Origin: Maribacter litopenaei
GTDB lineage: Bacteria; Bacteroidota; Bacteroidia; Flavobacteriales; Flavobacteriaceae
DNA: 64,000 nt
Direction: 5' to 3'
Assembly: GCF_025244665.1 (NCBI RefSeq)
Contig: NZ_CP104205.1
Coordinates: 2,787,001 to 2,851,000, forward strand
Under the pieces are notes generated by a model that saw only the letters and a list, made by a program, of their open reading frames with translations, did not search any database and was not told where the DNA came from. Positions 10,252 through 21,329 of this stretch are shown one piece after another (the first letter of the stretch is position 1; each line of letters starts with the position of its first letter). Both the position numbers and the translations under genes were made by a program.

Positions 10252-10326
10252 TGGGATATACTGGATTCGAACCAGTGACCTCTGCCCTGTCAAGGCAGCG
10301 CTCTAAACCAACTGAGCTAATATCCC
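10252..10326 (-). tRNA. tRNA-Val (anticodon GAC)
   Basis: On the minus strand the 7-bp acceptor stem GGGATAT / ATATCCC closes a full cloverleaf: D arm with AGCTCAGTTGGTTTAGAGCG, anticodon arm CTGCC-TTGACAG-GGCAG giving anticodon GAC, and T arm ACTGG-TTCGAAT-CCAGT. The discriminator base is A and CCA is not encoded. It is complete and about 75 bases long. Confidence 0.93.
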
Positions 10327-10496
10327 ATTTTGGATGGCTAAGTTACTACTAAATTTTAGTTCGCTAAAAAGAATGTAATTCAAATTAGAAAGGTCAATCT
10401 CCTTTGGACAAATATCTATAAAGTTCTTCTCATTATTAAATGTAACCTTTTCAAAAAAAGATGTACATTTAAAGAAGAACCTCGACACCTATCTAG

Positions 10497-13400
10497 ATGA
10501 ATTTCAAGTATTTTGGCCTCTTCTTTTTAATACTTTTCCTATTCGGTTGTCAATATAATGTTCCGGAAGAGTTAGAGGTAGCTTATGCTGATTTGCCTGA
10601 AAATATAGATTTCAACTACCATGTTAAGCCTATTTTGTCAGATCGATGTTATGCATGCCATGGGCCGGATGAAAATACACGAAAAGCAGGCCTGCGGTTA
10701 GACGTAGAAGAAATTGCATTCAAGATGCTCGAATCGGGCAATACCGCATTCGCTAAAGGAAGTCCAAGTGATAGCGAGTGTATTGAAAGAATCCTTAGCG
10801 ACAATCCTGAAATTCAAATGCCACCTCCGGAATCTAACCTATCGCTCTCCAAAACAGAGAAGGCTATTTTGATCAAATGGGTAGAACAAGGGGCCAAATG
10901 GAGTAATCACTGGGCCTTCCTTAAGCCCAAAACACAACCTGTTCCCCAACATTTAAACCAAGATTGGCCATACCACAATGAAATTGATGGTTTTATACAG
11001 GAAAAACTGAAGACTAATAAATTTTCCCCTTCGCCGAGAAGCCGAGAAGGAAAAATTAATTCGAAGGGTAACAATGGATTTAACTGGGTTACCTCCCTCC
11101 ATTGAGGAAATAGATGATTTTCTAAAGGACTCAAGTAATGAAGCTTATGAAAAATTGGTGGACAGACTGCTCGAGACCGATGCATATGCAGAAAGATTGG
11201 CCTTGGACTGGATGGACCTTTCAAGATATGCAGATTCCCACGGACTCCACGCCGATGGGGCCCGATTGATGTGGCCATGGCGTGATTGGGTCATAGATGC
11301 ATTCAAAACTAACATGCCTTACGACCAATTTGTTACTTGGCAATTGGCGGGAGACCTTCTACCCAATTCCACAAAAGATCAGAAATTGGCTACGGCGTTT
11401 AATAGAAATCACCCTATGACCGCCGAGGGCGGGGCCATAGAAGAAGAATTTAGACTGAATTATGTTTTTGACCGTACAGAAACCGTTTCTACAGCTTTCA
11501 TGGGACTTACAGTGGCCTGTGCAAAGTGTCATGATCATAAGTTCGACCCTATTAGCCAAGAGGACTACTTTCAAATGTCTGCATTCTTTAATAATGTCAA
11601 GGAATTGGGAATGACCGGTGACGATGGTAATTACGGGCCGATGCTCTCCCTTCCGGACAAAAATACAGAGGTAAAGTTGAACGATCTTCAAAGTAAGATT
11701 GGCAAGAAAGAAAAGCAACTGGCACTGACCAAAAATGAAATGGCACAACTTGAGAAATTTATCAAGTCCTTACCCGACTCATTTACTGAAACCGGAAAGT
11801 TGGATTACTATCCACTAGATAAGCTCTCAAAAACCAATAAAGGTCATGTTGCGGATCAAAACAAGGATGCCACTACAAGGGAGGCGCCAAAAGTGGTGCA
11901 GGGCATCAAGGGTAAAGCATTTCTTTTCAATGGGGAATATGACGAATTATATCTTCACAATATTCCAAACTTTGAATGGATGGATTCATTTTCTGCAAGT
12001 CTATGGATCAACACCGCAAAAAGGGATTCTTCAAAAACCCGGACCATTATGGGCACATCCGGGGACAAAAACAATTTTTGGCGCGGCTGGGATTTTTATC
12101 CGGATGGTTCCAATCGTCTTAACGCAAGGCTCATCCACTCCCTGCCCCATAATTATATTCAGGTTAGGACTAAGGATTCCATCAAAACAAATGAATGGAA
12201 TCATGTGGCTTTTACCTATACCGGTTCATCAAAAGCAAAAGACCTGAACCTTTTTATCAATGGTAAAGAAGCTGATTCAGAAATAGTTTTCGACAATTTG
12301 TATAAAAGCATCAAGACGATTAGAAGCGGGGACCATTCGGCTTATCATGCTCCTGTAAGGGTAGCAAAAAGTTACAGAGGCTTTACTGGCGAGAATGGAA
12401 TTTTTCTAGGTAAAATTGATGAAATACGACTTTTTACTAGGAGTCTGTCTCCTATTGAGATTAAAAGATTGGCATCGCTCCAAAACGAAACGGATAATCC
12501 TCCAATAGACAAGACTTATTGGGTTCAGCAATCCGCGGAAGTTCAAAATTTGGAAAAAGAATTAAAAGCGTTAAGGGCAGATTGGCTAACAACCATGGAA
12601 CCTGTTATGGAAGTAATGGTTATGGAAGAAATGCCAACAAAAAGAAAAGCCTTTTTATATGATCGTGGAAATTATGACCAACCCACCTTGGAGGTCGATG
12701 CGAATACCCTATCCATTTTACCGGAATTTCCGGAAGATTTGCCAAAAAATAGATTGGGTTTCTCAAAATGGCTTTTTTCAAAAGATCATCCTTTGACCGC
12801 TCGGGTTACGGTCAATAGATACTGGCAACTCCTTTTTGGGAAAGGATTGGTGGACACACCTACAGATTTTGGTGTGCAAGGATCTCTCCCTAGTCATCCT
12901 GAGTTGTTGGACTGGTTGGCCATTACATTTATGGAAAGTAATTGGGATGTAAGGGCATTATTGAAAAAAATGGTTATGTCACATACCTATAGGCAATCTT
13001 CCAAAGTATCTGAGGAACTATGGCAAAAAGACCCCGAAAACCTTTATCCGGCAAGAAGCAATACCTACAGGTTACCTGCGGAACTAATAAGGGATAATGC
13101 ATTGGCAGCCAGTGGGCTATTGGTAGAAACAGTTGGAGGTAAAAGTGTAAAACCATACCAACCCGCTGATCTCCGGATTGAAAAAACAAGCTTTTCACAT
13201 GAATTAATGAGATATAAGGAATCAAAAGGCGATAGTCTATATCGCAAGAGCCTTTATACGTTTGTAAGACGTACGCAACTCCATCCAGCAATGATAGCCT
13301 TTGATGCTCCTTCTAGAGAGGTTTGTACCATCTCAAGGGAGAATACCAATACGCCACTGCAGGCTCTTGTGCTGTTAAACGACAAACAGTTTGTTGAAGC

Positions 13401-13698
13401 GTCTAGAGTACTTGCGGAAAGGATTCAAAAAGAAGGCGGCGACACCTTGGAGAATCAAATTACCCATGCTTTTAGACTGACAACAAGCCGTAAACCTAAA
13501 ACAGCCGAGTTACAATTGTTAATGGAATTATTTAACCAACAAAAAAGCAGATTTCAAAAAAATCCAACCGAAGTCACACAGCTATTATCAGTAGGGAATA
13601 AAATTGCCGATAATTCCCTGGACATGACAAAGACGGCCGCATTGACAATAGTGGCCAATACCCTATTGAACCATGATGAGGCCTACACTAAAAGATAA
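10497..13698 (+). CDS. Planctomycete-type cytochrome C / DUF1549 / LamG / DUF1553 lipoprotein (frameshifted)
   Basis: Two frames join near 11035 into one protein of about 1067 residues. Order of parts: lipoprotein signal (LFGC), a planctomycete-type cytochrome C domain with haem motif CYACH, a DUF1549 domain (MDLTGLPPS, DWMDLSRYADSHG) holding a second CxxCH (CAKCHDHKFDP), a LamG-like concanavalin fold around residues 440-650 of the joined protein (SASLWINT, GKIDEIRLFTRSLSP), then DUF1553 (HPLTARVTVNRYW, REVCTISRENTNTPLQALVLLND). These proteins are exported and of unproven biochemical function; they are abundant in Planctomycetes and some marine Bacteroidota. It is the first gene of a four-gene operon with 11-15 base gaps. 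Confidence 0.88.
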
Positions 13699-13709
13699 TC
13701 CAAAAACCT

Positions 13710-15176
13710 ATGTGCAACAATCACAATAAAAATTATTCAAGAAGGGATTTTTTGACCAAGACATCTTTAGGCATGGGCGCACTTAGCCTTGGTTCACTAA
13801 TGGATTCCTCATTGCTTTTTGGAAATACCCCAAAAACACTACAAAAAGATTTCGCAAACGGCGGAGGGGTTTTGGGTCAGCCTCATTTTGCACCAAAGGC
13901 CAAGAGGATTATTTACCTTTTTCAGAGTGGGGCTCCATCCCAATTAGATTTATTTGATTACAAACCACTCTTAAATAAAATGCAAGGCCAAGATTTGCCG
14001 GAAAGTGTGCATGGGGGACAACGATTGACCGGAATGACATCCGGGCAAGCCTCTCTACCTTTGGCAGGTACTTTGTCAACATTCAATCAATTTGGTGGCA
14101 GTGGTGCTTGGATGACGGATTTAATGCCGCATACTTCCAAAATAGTGGACGATCTATGTTTCATAAAATCTATGTATACGGAAGCTATCAATCACGACCC
14201 GGCCATTACCTTTATACAAACAGGATCCCAATTACCCGGAAGGCCGTCTATGGGCTCTTGGCTAAGCTATGGTCTTGGTACCGACAACAAAAATCTACCT
14301 GAATTTGTTGTGCTGGTAACAAAAGGAAAAACAGGAGGTCAGCCCTTGTATTCAAGACTATGGGGAAATGGATTCTTGCCTTCTCAGCATCAAGGAGTTC
14401 AATTTAGGGCGGGAAAAGACCCTGTACTATATTTAACCAATCCACCTGGAGTAGATTCACAAGGAAGAAGGGAGCAGTTAGATTATCTTCAAAAGTTGGA
14501 GCAATTAAACCAAAAGGACATCGGAGATCCAGAAATATTGGCAAGAATGGCTCAGTATGAAATGGCCTTTAGAATGCAAACCTCGGTTCCGGAAATTATG
14601 GACACATCGGACGAACCAGATTATATTTATTCCATGTATGGCGATGACAGTAAAATTCCCGGAACTTTTGCTGCCAATGCACTTCCGGCAAGGCGGTTGG
14701 CCGAAAGAGATGTGAAATTCATACAATTATATCACCAAGGGTGGGATCAACATGGAAATTTGCCCAGTGCCCTTAAAAGACAGTGTAAAGATACCGATCA
14801 GGCAACGGCCGCACTTATAACAGACTTGAAACAAAGGGGAATGCTTGAGGACACCTTGGTCATATGGGGTGGTGAATTTGGACGGATCAATTACTCACAA
14901 GGTCAGTTGACAGAGACGAATTTTGGCAGGGACCATCATGGTAAATGCTTTACAATTTTTATGGCTGGCGCTGGAATTAAAGGGGGAATGACCTTGGGTG
15001 CCACAGATGATTTTGGTTTTAATATCACGCAACGGCCCGTTCATATTCATGATTTTCAGGCCACTGTAATGCATTTATTGGGAATTGACCATGAACGCCT
15101 AACATTTAAATTTCAAGGAAGAAGATATCGCCTTACGGACGTTCACGGTGAAATTGTTAAAGAAATTTTGGCCTAA
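13710..15176 (+). CDS. DUF1501 (sulfatase-fold-like) Tat-exported protein
   Basis: The 488-residue protein opens with a twin-arginine-type signal (SRRDFLTKTSLGMGALSLGSL) and then matches DUF1501 proteins: RIIYLFQSGAPSQLDLFDYKP near the start, INHDPAITFIQTG, LYHQGWDQHG, LVIWGGEFGR and GRDHHGKCFTIFMAGAGIKGG. The fold is related to alkaline phosphatase/sulfatase proteins, but the function is not established. DUF1501 genes typically sit directly downstream of PSD1/DUF1549-DUF1553 genes, as here, and the pair is presumed to work together outside the cytoplasmic membrane. The frame is intact. Confidence 0.9.
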   Translation: MCNNHNKNYSRRDFLTKTSLGMGALSLGSLMDSSLLFGNTPKTLQKDFANGGGVLGQPHFAPKAKRIIYLFQSGAPSQLDLFDYKPLLNKMQGQDLPESVHGGQRLTGMTSGQASLPLAGTLSTFNQFGGSGAWMTDLMPHTSKIVDDLCFIKSMYTEAINHDPAITFIQTGSQLPGRPSMGSWLSYGLGTDNKNLPEFVVLVTKGKTGGQPLYSRLWGNGFLPSQHQGVQFRAGKDPVLYLTNPPGVDSQGRREQLDYLQKLEQLNQKDIGDPEILARMAQYEMAFRMQTSVPEIMDTSDEPDYIYSMYGDDSKIPGTFAANALPARRLAERDVKFIQLYHQGWDQHGNLPSALKRQCKDTDQATAALITDLKQRGMLEDTLVIWGGEFGRINYSQGQLTETNFGRDHHGKCFTIFMAGAGIKGGMTLGATDDFGFNITQRPVHIHDFQATVMHLLGIDHERLTFKFQGRRYRLTDVHGEIVKEILA

Positions 15177-15189
15177 AATAAATCGGTAC

Positions 15190-16242
15190 ATGAAAAATAA
15201 GAGAAGAGTATTTATAAAAAATACGCTTGCAGCCACAACTGCAAGTATGATAATACCTAAGGAGACTTTCGGTATTTTAAAACCTAAAAAATATATGGAC
15301 GGTATTGTTGGACATGGTGATTTTACCTATAAAGTGGATAAGGAGTGGGGAGTACAAGACCCATCTAAAGTACCTATTAATGATTGCCATGAAATGGTAA
15401 TGGACAACCAAGGAAGAATATTGATGACGACTACCGGTGCAAACAATGATAATATCATCGTTTATGATACGTCCGGAAAAGTTTTAAAATCTTGGGGAAG
15501 GGAATTTCCAGGGGCCCATGGTCTTTCCATCATGGGAGAAGGAAGCGACCAATTTTTATTTATAACAGACCCGGAAACACATAAAGTTCATAAAACAACA
15601 TTGGATGGCCAAATTTTAATGACATTGGAGAGACCTCGGGAAGTATCCGGTTACCAAAGTGATGAACAGTTTAAACCGACCGAAACCACCATTTTACCCA
15701 ATGGTGAGTTCTTTGTAGCAGATGGCTACGGGCAAAATTATATCATCCACTACAACGAGAAAGGGGAATATTTAAATCATTTTGGGGGGAGCGGAGAAGA
15801 TTCCGATAAGTTTAATTGTTGCCATGGTATCACCCTTGATACAAGAGATGCCACCAACCCGACACTTTTGATTACTTCACGTGCAAGTCAAGAGTTCAAA
15901 AGGTTTTCTTTGGATGGAGAACATTTGGAAAGTACTAAATTACCGGGGTGTTCCATTTGCAGGCCAGTTATTCATGGAAATAATATCTATTTTGCGGTAA
16001 TTGTAACAAAAACTTGGGATTCCTGGGACGGTATGCTGGCCGTACTGGATGCAGATAATAAAGTAGTTTCTTTTCCGGGTGGTAGCGCACCTGAGTATTT
16101 AAACAATGTCCTCGTCGAACCTAAATATGACGGGACTACCTTCAGGAATCCGCACGACGTCCTAATCGATTCCGATGGTAATCTGTATGTTCCACAATGG
16201 GCATCGGGAAAAACATATCCCATTAAACTCCACAGGGTTTAA
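15190..16242 (+). CDS. Tat-exported NHL/six-bladed beta-propeller protein
   Basis: About 350 residues. ATG at 15190 is preferred over an upstream in-frame ATG because it starts a twin-arginine signal (NKRRVFIKNTLAATTASMI) and leaves a 13-base gap to the preceding stop. The rest shows NHL-like repeats: HEMVMDNQGRILM, GAHGLSIMGEG, ETTILPNGEFFVADGYGQNYIIHYNEKG, HGITLDTRD and NPHDVLIDSDGNLYVPQWASG. Such propellers bind ligands or act as lactonase or lyase scaffolds; no specific activity can be assigned. Position in the operon suggests a partner of the cytochrome/DUF1501 pair. Confidence 0.82.
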   Translation: MKNKRRVFIKNTLAATTASMIIPKETFGILKPKKYMDGIVGHGDFTYKVDKEWGVQDPSKVPINDCHEMVMDNQGRILMTTTGANNDNIIVYDTSGKVLKSWGREFPGAHGLSIMGEGSDQFLFITDPETHKVHKTTLDGQILMTLERPREVSGYQSDEQFKPTETTILPNGEFFVADGYGQNYIIHYNEKGEYLNHFGGSGEDSDKFNCCHGITLDTRDATNPTLLITSRASQEFKRFSLDGEHLESTKLPGCSICRPVIHGNNIYFAVIVTKTWDSWDGMLAVLDADNKVVSFPGGSAPEYLNNVLVEPKYDGTTFRNPHDVLIDSDGNLYVPQWASGKTYPIKLHRV

Positions 16243-16256
16243 ATCAAATATTATAA

Positions 16257-17622
16257 ATGACGCTGTTCCTATCCTCAGACTTTACCTATTTTTTAGGTCG
16301 GTTTCATCCCGTTTTGGTCCACTTGCCCATCGGATTTCTGTTGTTGGCCATTTTTATGGAATGGTACCAACGACTCAAAGGAAGGAAAATTGATCCATTA
16401 ATTGGGTACGCATGGTTATTGGGGAGTGTTGGAGGTTTAGCCTCCATTATTTACGGATGGTGGTTAGGGGAAACAGGACTATATCTCGGAAGAAGATTTG
16501 TTTTTTCATCGTTGGCTTGGAGTATCATTAGTGCTATTGGCATTTATTGGTTGGAGGCTTAAAAAAAATTGGAAACACTCTTCGACTTGGCTTCAGTCTA
16601 CTGTAAACATACTTGTCCTTTTGGTTATTTTTATAGAGGGACATTTGGGAGGCACCCTTACCCATGAATCGGATTACCTTTTGGAATATGCTCCACCTTT
16701 CATCAAAAACAAGCTAACGGAAAAGAATGAATTTAGTAAAATCGATTTTTCCAGTCGGGATTCCATATTGGTTTATAAAGATTTATTAGAACCTATACTT
16801 CAGGAAAAATGTTGGGCATGCCACAATGCCGATGTCCAAAGGGGAGAATTGAATATGCAACATCCCGATTCATTGCTCATAGGAGGTGAATCCGGGTCAA
16901 TTCTAATTGCTGGGAATTCTACCAAAAGTGAACTTTTTAGCAGGGTTACACTTTCGCAAAAGAGCCAAAAATATATGCCCCCTGTCGGGGAGCCCCTAAC
17001 CTATTCGGAAATTCAACTATTGGATTGGTGGATTACAAATGGCGCAGATTTCAAAATGAAAATTGAAGAAGGAAATACGTCAGAGCCTATAAAATCAATA
17101 CTTTCAAAAACATATGGAATCGATACCTCACCCGGACCTTGGTACGAATCGGTAAAAATCAAGCCAGCGGATTCTTTAGATATTGCAAAACTAATAGATA
17201 ACGGGTTTTTGGTAAAAAAACTTGGAGAAGATAATAACCTGTTAGATATAGAGTATAACGAACAAAATCTTACCGAAGAAAAAATCAAATTGTTATTGAA
17301 CGTGGCTAATCATATTACCTGGCTATCACTGGCACAAAGTAATATATCGGATAACCAAGCCAATTATATTTCCCAATTCCCTAACCTCACAAGGCTGCAA
17401 TTAGAAAAAACCTATCTTACCGATGCAGGTATTAAGCAGATTTCGATGCTAGAGCATTTAGAAAGTATTAATCTATATGCGACCGGTGTTTCGGAAAAAT
17501 GCCTGGAAGACCTGTCCAAGTTTCCAAACTTAAAACGCATTTATCTTTGGAATACATCGGCAGATAAAAACATAGTACAGGAGTTCAAAGTTAAAAACCC
17601 CGAAATGGAAATAATTTTCTAG
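16257..17622 (+). CDS. Membrane protein with cytochrome C domain and leucine-rich repeats (frameshifted)
   Basis: Two frames join near 16500 into about 455 residues. The N-terminal part has four or so hydrophobic segments beginning FHPVLVHLPIGFLLLAIF, which resembles DUF2231-type membrane domains. Next is a planctomycete-type cytochrome C domain with haem motif CWACH and a downstream MPPVGEPL Met ligand region, and then a C-terminal leucine-rich-repeat-like part (NITWLSLAQ-type, FPNLTRLQLEKTYLTDAGIKQI, LESINLYATGVSE). It is the last gene of the operon and is followed by a strong terminator. The haem domain suggests a redox role with the first gene, but that is inference. Confidence 0.8.
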
Positions 17623-17667
17623 AAAAATCAGGAAAATACATCTCTTTGTTCAAGTAAAAACAAAAAA

Positions 17668-17696
17668 CCCGTACTACGTTAAGTACGGGTTTTTTT
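17668..17696 (+). terminator. Intrinsic terminator closing the cytochrome/DUF1501 operon
   Basis: Perfect 8-bp stem CCCGTACT / AGTACGGG with loop ACGTTA followed by seven T. It lies just before the tRNA fragment that marks the island boundary. Confidence 0.92.
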
Positions 17697-17702
17697 AATT
17701 CG

Positions 17703-17744
17703 TGGGCCCTACTGGATTCGAACCAGTGACCCCCTGCTTGTAAG
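17703..17744 (-). mobile_element. att site: 3' half of tRNA-Val(TAC), left end of integrated element
   Basis: On the minus strand the sequence is the 3' half of a tRNA: anticodon loop CTTACAA (anticodon TAC), 3' anticodon stem GCAGG, variable loop, T arm ACTGG-TTCGAAT-CCAGT and acceptor strand AGGGCCC with discriminator A. The match stops right after the anticodon loop; the D arm and the 5' acceptor strand are absent. This is the usual footprint of a tyrosine-integrase insertion at a tRNA anticodon loop. An intact tRNA-Val(TAC) should stand at the other end of the element, beyond this window. Confidence 0.82.
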
Positions 17745-17843
17745 ACTGTTGAATTATGGTTTTATTTGGCTCCATAAATTTTTATATTACTGTATAACAA
17801 CCACTTATAAAATATAATATTTCAAATAATACCGAATAAAACC

Positions 17844-17851
17844 TATATTTG
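17844..17851 (+). promoter_or_regulatory. Possible -7 element for the integrase gene
   Basis: TATATTTG matches the Bacteroidota -7 consensus TAnnTTTG and lies 31 bases before the integrase start codon. A -33 TTG is not evident. Confidence 0.4.
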
Positions 17852-17881
17852 TTTATAAATAGTTTATAAATTTTAAAACAG

Positions 17882-19105
17882 ATGCTAACCACCAAGGTTC
17901 TACTTAATAAAGTTAGACAAAAAAAAGATGGAACCTATCCTCTAGTTATCAGGATAACTTACGACCGTAAAACCACCTATCTTCCTCTTGGAATAAATAT
18001 GACAGATAAAGACTTTGATGCAAAGAATCAAAGAATAAAATCTTCAAGTAAAGTTACATCGAATGTTACCCGACTAAATAATGCTATTCAAGAAAAAATT
18101 AAAAAGGTATATGATACAGTTACTTTACTAGAACAAGAGGGAAGGGCTGAAGTTATATCTATGCCTTCTCTTAAAAAAGAAATACAAGGCAAAGGTAGGA
18201 ACGATATCGATTTTTTTGCATTTACTGACCAAGTAATATCCGATTTAAAAACGGCAAGAAAGTTTGGCAACGCAGGAGTGTATAGAGATTTGAGAAATTG
18301 GATTGTTAGGTCATATGGAGAAAAACCTTTACCCTTTAGGCAAATAGATTATACATTTCTTAAAAAATTAGAGACCAAGCATTATGCCGAGGGAAATACG
18401 GCTGGGGGATTAAGCGTTTCTATGAGGACACTTCGTGCTGTATATAAAAGGGCTATCAAATCTGGAATAATCAATGAAAAGTACAATCCCTTTAGAGATT
18501 ATGCCATAAAAAGCGGTACCCCAAAAAGAATGTTTTTAAACGAAGAACAACTGAATATTCTGAAAACTGCTGAATTTAAAGAAAATGTGCTTACAAAGGC
18601 AAGAGACCTATATCTAGTTTCATTTTACCTAAGAGGCATGAACTGGATGGATATGTCTTTATTAAAAGGCCGGGATATTCAAGGAGACTTAGATCGAATT
18701 ACTTACATAAGAGCCAAGACAAGAAATAAATTATTTTCCATTAAAATTGTTCCAGCCTTGAAGGAACTGTTGAAAAAATACAATGAGGTCGATTTTGATA
18801 AAGATTCTTTCGTTTTACCCATTTTGCCAAATAAAAAAATGAGTCCCAACCAATTGTATGAAGCAGTGAAAAATAAAAGGAAGAGACAAAATGGGTATTT
18901 AAAACGTATTTCCAAAGTACTCGACCTTCCTCATTTCACAATCTATAGTGCACGACATACGTATGCAAATATTCTAAAAAGAAGTGGTGCACCAAGCAAT
19001 ATCATACAAGACAGTCTTGGCCACACGACTGAAGCAATGACTCAGGCCTATTTAAATTCATTTGAGACTAGCATAATAGATGAATTTGACTCCAAGATAA
19101 TGTGA
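17882..19105 (+). CDS. Tyrosine-type site-specific integrase
   Basis: The 407-residue protein has the layout of Bacteroidota element integrases: an N-terminal arm-binding region (DGTYPLVIRITYDRKTTYLPLGI), a SAM-like core-binding domain (about 110-210) and a C-terminal catalytic domain. Catalytic residues are Arg251 (YLRGMNWMDM), Lys near 279, Arg358 in YSARHTY (the first His of the HxxR motif is Tyr, as is common in this group), His381 (LGHTT) and the nucleophile Tyr390 (AYLNS). It starts 137 bases inside the truncated tRNA, the expected position for the integrase of an element inserted there. The frame is intact. Confidence 0.95.
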   Translation: MLTTKVLLNKVRQKKDGTYPLVIRITYDRKTTYLPLGINMTDKDFDAKNQRIKSSSKVTSNVTRLNNAIQEKIKKVYDTVTLLEQEGRAEVISMPSLKKEIQGKGRNDIDFFAFTDQVISDLKTARKFGNAGVYRDLRNWIVRSYGEKPLPFRQIDYTFLKKLETKHYAEGNTAGGLSVSMRTLRAVYKRAIKSGIINEKYNPFRDYAIKSGTPKRMFLNEEQLNILKTAEFKENVLTKARDLYLVSFYLRGMNWMDMSLLKGRDIQGDLDRITYIRAKTRNKLFSIKIVPALKELLKKYNEVDFDKDSFVLPILPNKKMSPNQLYEAVKNKRKRQNGYLKRISKVLDLPHFTIYSARHTYANILKRSGAPSNIIQDSLGHTTEAMTQAYLNSFETSIIDEFDSKIM

Positions 19106-19529
19106 GACACAAAAGTCAAATGATTTTACCAAAATAGTACTTTATAAAATGAGCAGATGGTTTTAATAAAAAATCCACATCACCAATTATAGCATTTCAA
19201 ATAATTTGTCATATTCTAAAGGTCTCGGACACATTAATTAAATGTAATTAAAGATGGTTTGATTTTGAAAAATCCAACTTTCACTCTTTAAAAATATAGC
19301 AGGGAACTGGCAACTCAGGTAATCTGTTAATTCAACTTATTGTCAGGAAAATTTAAATTATGTCATATTGAATAAAAGAGGTATGTAGGTAATGTTTAGT
19401 TAATAAATTAGAATCTGGACTGAGAATAGCGTACCAAGGATATAACATTTTAAGAATTAAAATTCATCCTATGACAATAACTATGATACGTTATGATAAA
19501 TTCTCGAAGATTAATCTACCAACTAATGA
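19106..19529. other. AT-rich intergenic stretch, no gene seen
   Basis: Between the integrase and the convergent DUF1593 gene there are about 420 bases with no credible reading frame, RNA gene or clear terminator. Confidence 0.6.
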
Positions 19530-21110
19530 TTATCCAACGGTAATAATGTATTGTGCAAAACGTGTCATAGGTCTAGAAGCGTCATCCTTAACTTCTAGAT
19601 TTATTACAAACACGTCGCCTTTCTTTGCGTCGTTGGGTACGACAAACTGTGTTTTCCAACCATTTTCAGAGGAAACTGCAAGGCCTTTCCCTTTTCCGTC
19701 CTTATAGGTGCAGGAAATAGCAGGAATCCACCATTTCGCCGTGAGATTGTCCCCGTCCGGGTCAACTGCTTTACCTGAAATTTCAACTGTTCGTCCAGGC
19801 TTTGCACTTAGTTCCAGATTGTCCTTGTTTACAATTGGAGCATGATTACAGTCTTCCGGCTCTTTTATCGCCCAATCAGCTCTTGCCGCTAATTCTTCCC
19901 ACATTATGATAGTATAATGGTCACCCACACTGGTATCCTGCGATTGAGCATTTTCTCTAAATATATACTGACTTGTTCTATGAGTAACATCTGAACGCAG
20001 TCCAATATCTATATAAGAAGCGCAGCCAAATTGACAAATACTCCAATCATAAGGTTTAAAGTCGACACGCTTAAAATCTTTAAGGCTTTACGATTCCCAG
20101 CCTAGTTCTGCCGATTTTGCCCAATCCATGTAGGTAATAAGACCATAATTGTAAATAATAGGTTCGCCATAAATGGCACGACCTTCACCCATCAACTGGA
20201 TTTCCTCCGGTAGCTTGCCATGCCCCTTTTTATATGCATCAAGAATAAAATCTGCATGTAGATATGGTTGCAATTTTTCATTAGCTCGCCTGTCTGAGTT
20301 ATAACTGGCCGCAAAGAAGGAACCGTAGCTAAAAAATCCAGTTCCATATCCTAGGTCTTGCAAACCGGGGAACATCTCATCAATATTACTATCAGCGCGA
20401 CAATTGTCCTCCCCGCTTCCCATGAAGCGAACTTTGGATATGACTTTTGCTAGAACAGTTTCCCATTACGGAGTGCCATGATACTTTTCGTAAATTGAGT
20501 AAAGCGCTCGAACTGTAGTATTAATTCCACCCCAATGTTGAATATGGAGTGGTCGCATATCATCATCCATAATGAGATCCATAATCAATTTAGAGCCTTC
20601 GGTCTCGAAACGGTAGTCCCCTTCAAATTCAATATTACCTACTTTAGATATACTTCGGATGTATTCGGGAGTCGGGAAATTGGGATTATTTTTACTCATC
20701 ATTTGATAATCGATCTCATAATAATCCACTATTCTGTCAAGCCACGTAGGATCAACAGGACGGTATTCCGTAAGATCGGCTGCACTTTCCACACGATGTT
20801 CGCAATGCTGGGCGTTACACCGGTAATTTGGAGTAATCTCACCCAGTGTATGCTGCCCATTGTCCCCGTTAAAATGATACATACCTGAAGTCCAAACAAT
20901 TCCAGCAAGGTCATATTGGTCAGAATACATTAGGCTTAAAATAAGACCATTCATATCATCTGCTTCTAAATCGGTTGTTATTATAATTCTAGCCTGTTTA
21001 CTTTTATCCACCTTCAAAGCCAAATTATCGGGTTGAATTTGTTGTTGCCCTTGTACATTTAAATTGAACATTCCAACCACGATAATTAAAAACCTAAATA
21101 CACGTTTCAT
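19530..21110 (-). CDS. DUF1593/Sde182-like (nucleoside hydrolase-fold) secreted protein, copy 1 (frameshifted)
   Basis: Three frames, broken near 20450 and 20020, form one protein of about 525 residues. A signal peptide is followed by the nucleoside-hydrolase-like domain with the Asp-rich motif ITTDLEADD (Asp47, Asp51, Asp52) and the family block GNIEFEGDYRFETEGSKL and HIQHWGG. The C-terminal domain is Ig-like, as in Sde182: NHAPIV, DPDGDNLTAKWW and a final MTRFAQYIITV. An insertion with two Cys (YRCNAQHCEH) near residue 100 is not seen in the other four copies. The family is named for a cellulose-binding Saccharophagus protein; enzyme activity is unproven. It is the first gene inside the element after the integrase. 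Confidence 0.85.
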
Positions 21111-21140
21111 TTTATTTATTTTTAATAATAATAATTAAAA

Positions 21141-21148
21141 CAAACATA
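21141..21148 (-). promoter_or_regulatory. Possible -7 element upstream of DUF1593 copy 1
   Basis: The minus strand reads TATGTTTG, fitting TAnnTTTG, 31 bases before the start codon of the DUF1593 gene. The surrounding DNA is nearly pure A/T. Confidence 0.4.
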
Positions 21149-21329
21149 TATAATAAATATTCATAAATAATAATAAATAATAAAAATTATATATTTCTTG
21201 TTTTCAATACTTCAATGGATTACTGGTTTTGTTGTGGTATTTTAAATAACGAGAACCGTTCTAAACTTTTGAATTTAGATTTGTAGTGGCACCTAACAAT
21301 CTCCAAGCTCTATTTGAGGTAAATATGAC

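Noticed and set aside
17703..17744. Functional tRNA gene
   Set aside because: The 5' acceptor strand, D arm and 5' anticodon stem are missing, so it is only a 3' fragment left by integration.
19471..19707. Plus-strand frame of 78 codons after the integrase
   Set aside because: Most of it is antisense to the C-terminal domain of DUF1593 copy 1.
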